5,557 nt of DNA, taken from contig JAHJFH010000360.1 in assembly GCA_018824925.1 (NCBI GenBank), forward strand, positions 1-5,557. The letters run 5' to 3'. Positions 5,359 to 5,557 of the stretch are shown here, piece by piece. Origin of the DNA: Thermoplasmatota archaeon. Its GTDB lineage: Archaea; Thermoplasmatota; E2; DHVEG-1. The notes beneath the pieces were generated by a model that was not told the origin of the DNA, searched no databases, and saw only the letters and a program-made list of their open reading frames with translations. How positions within the stretch are numbered: the stretch's first letter is position 1; every line of letters begins with the position of its first letter. The position numbers were made by a program, and so were the translations under genes.

Positions 5359-5557
5359 ATGGAGAGATTTACCAAGTATAAGACCATGGTGTTTCCACGG
5401 GAAGTCATCGTAGGTCATAACACAACCGATCAAATCAAAGATCTCTGTAAACGAATTACTAGCAGACAAAACGTAGTTATCGTGTCAGATAAAAACACAA
5501 AACGCATTTCGGGGGATCGCATAGAAAAAATCCTATCGGGATCAGGTTTTGAAGTTA
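5359..5557 (+). CDS. egsA: sn-Glycerol-1-phosphate dehydrogenase, N-terminal part (runs off the right edge)
   Basis: The first 66 codons are present. The N-terminus KTMVFPREVIVGHNTTDQI (8-26) is the characteristic opening of archaeal glycerol-1-phosphate dehydrogenases. A beta strand NVVIVSDKNTKRISGDRI (38-55) begins the nucleotide-binding region of this iron-alcohol-dehydrogenase-like fold. The enzyme reduces dihydroxyacetone phosphate to sn-glycerol-1-phosphate with NAD(P)H in the cytoplasm, supplying the backbone of archaeal ether lipids. The catalytic metal-binding residues lie beyond the window. The start is supported by the GTGATC ribosome site and upstream TATA boxes. A bacterial AraM-type homologue is less likely given the archaeal signals around it. 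Confidence 0.9.
   Translation, partial: MERFTKYKTMVFPREVIVGHNTTDQIKDLCKRITSRQNVVIVSDKNTKRISGDRIEKILSGSGFEV

Noticed and set aside
1..5557. Search for tRNA or rRNA genes, CRISPR repeats, insertion sequences and phage-like genes
   Set aside because: Reading both strands by eye I found no tRNA cloverleaf, no regularly spaced long repeats, no transposase motifs and no terminal inverted repeats.

Overview
This is archaeal chromosomal DNA. The 3'-terminal gene is the start of sn-glycerol-1-phosphate dehydrogenase, the enzyme that sets archaeal lipid stereochemistry. A DUF63-type membrane protein, archaeal TATA-box promoters, GTGATC-type Shine-Dalgarno motifs and oligo-T stops agree. I cannot name the lineage with confidence; a euryarchaeal or Thermoplasmata-like organism of moderate, AT-leaning composition is the best guess.

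Region 1 (1-3097, + strand) is a tightly packed operon. It opens with the last 31 codons of a gene whose tail matches the C-terminus of archaeal lipoate-protein ligase A. A PhzF-fold protein follows (ATGA overlap), then a homocitrate/2-isopropylmalate synthase-family enzyme (4-nt gap, with its ribosome site inside the previous stop), then a radical SAM protein of the biotin-synthase-related type (ATGA overlap). A lipoate ligase tail together with a CX3CX2C radical SAM protein suggests lipoate assembly of the two-component LipS1/LipS2 kind. The 2-oxoacid chain-elongation enzyme and the PhzF protein have no standard place in that pathway. This is the most interesting feature of the window. The coding strand of the operon is strikingly C-rich and G-poor.

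Region 2 (3071-4685, - strand) holds two separately promoted genes. One encodes a DUF63 multi-pass membrane protein whose 3' end overlaps the operon's 3' end tail to tail by 27 nt. The other encodes a small winged-helix transcription regulator ending in a T8 terminator.

Region 3 (4686-5557) is a divergent intergenic region with a palindromic TATA box and three exact-phase 12-bp repeats. It is followed by a short unknown gene, which may be the rear part of a longer, frameshifted gene starting at 4778. After a short promoter region comes the truncated start of glycerol-1-phosphate dehydrogenase.
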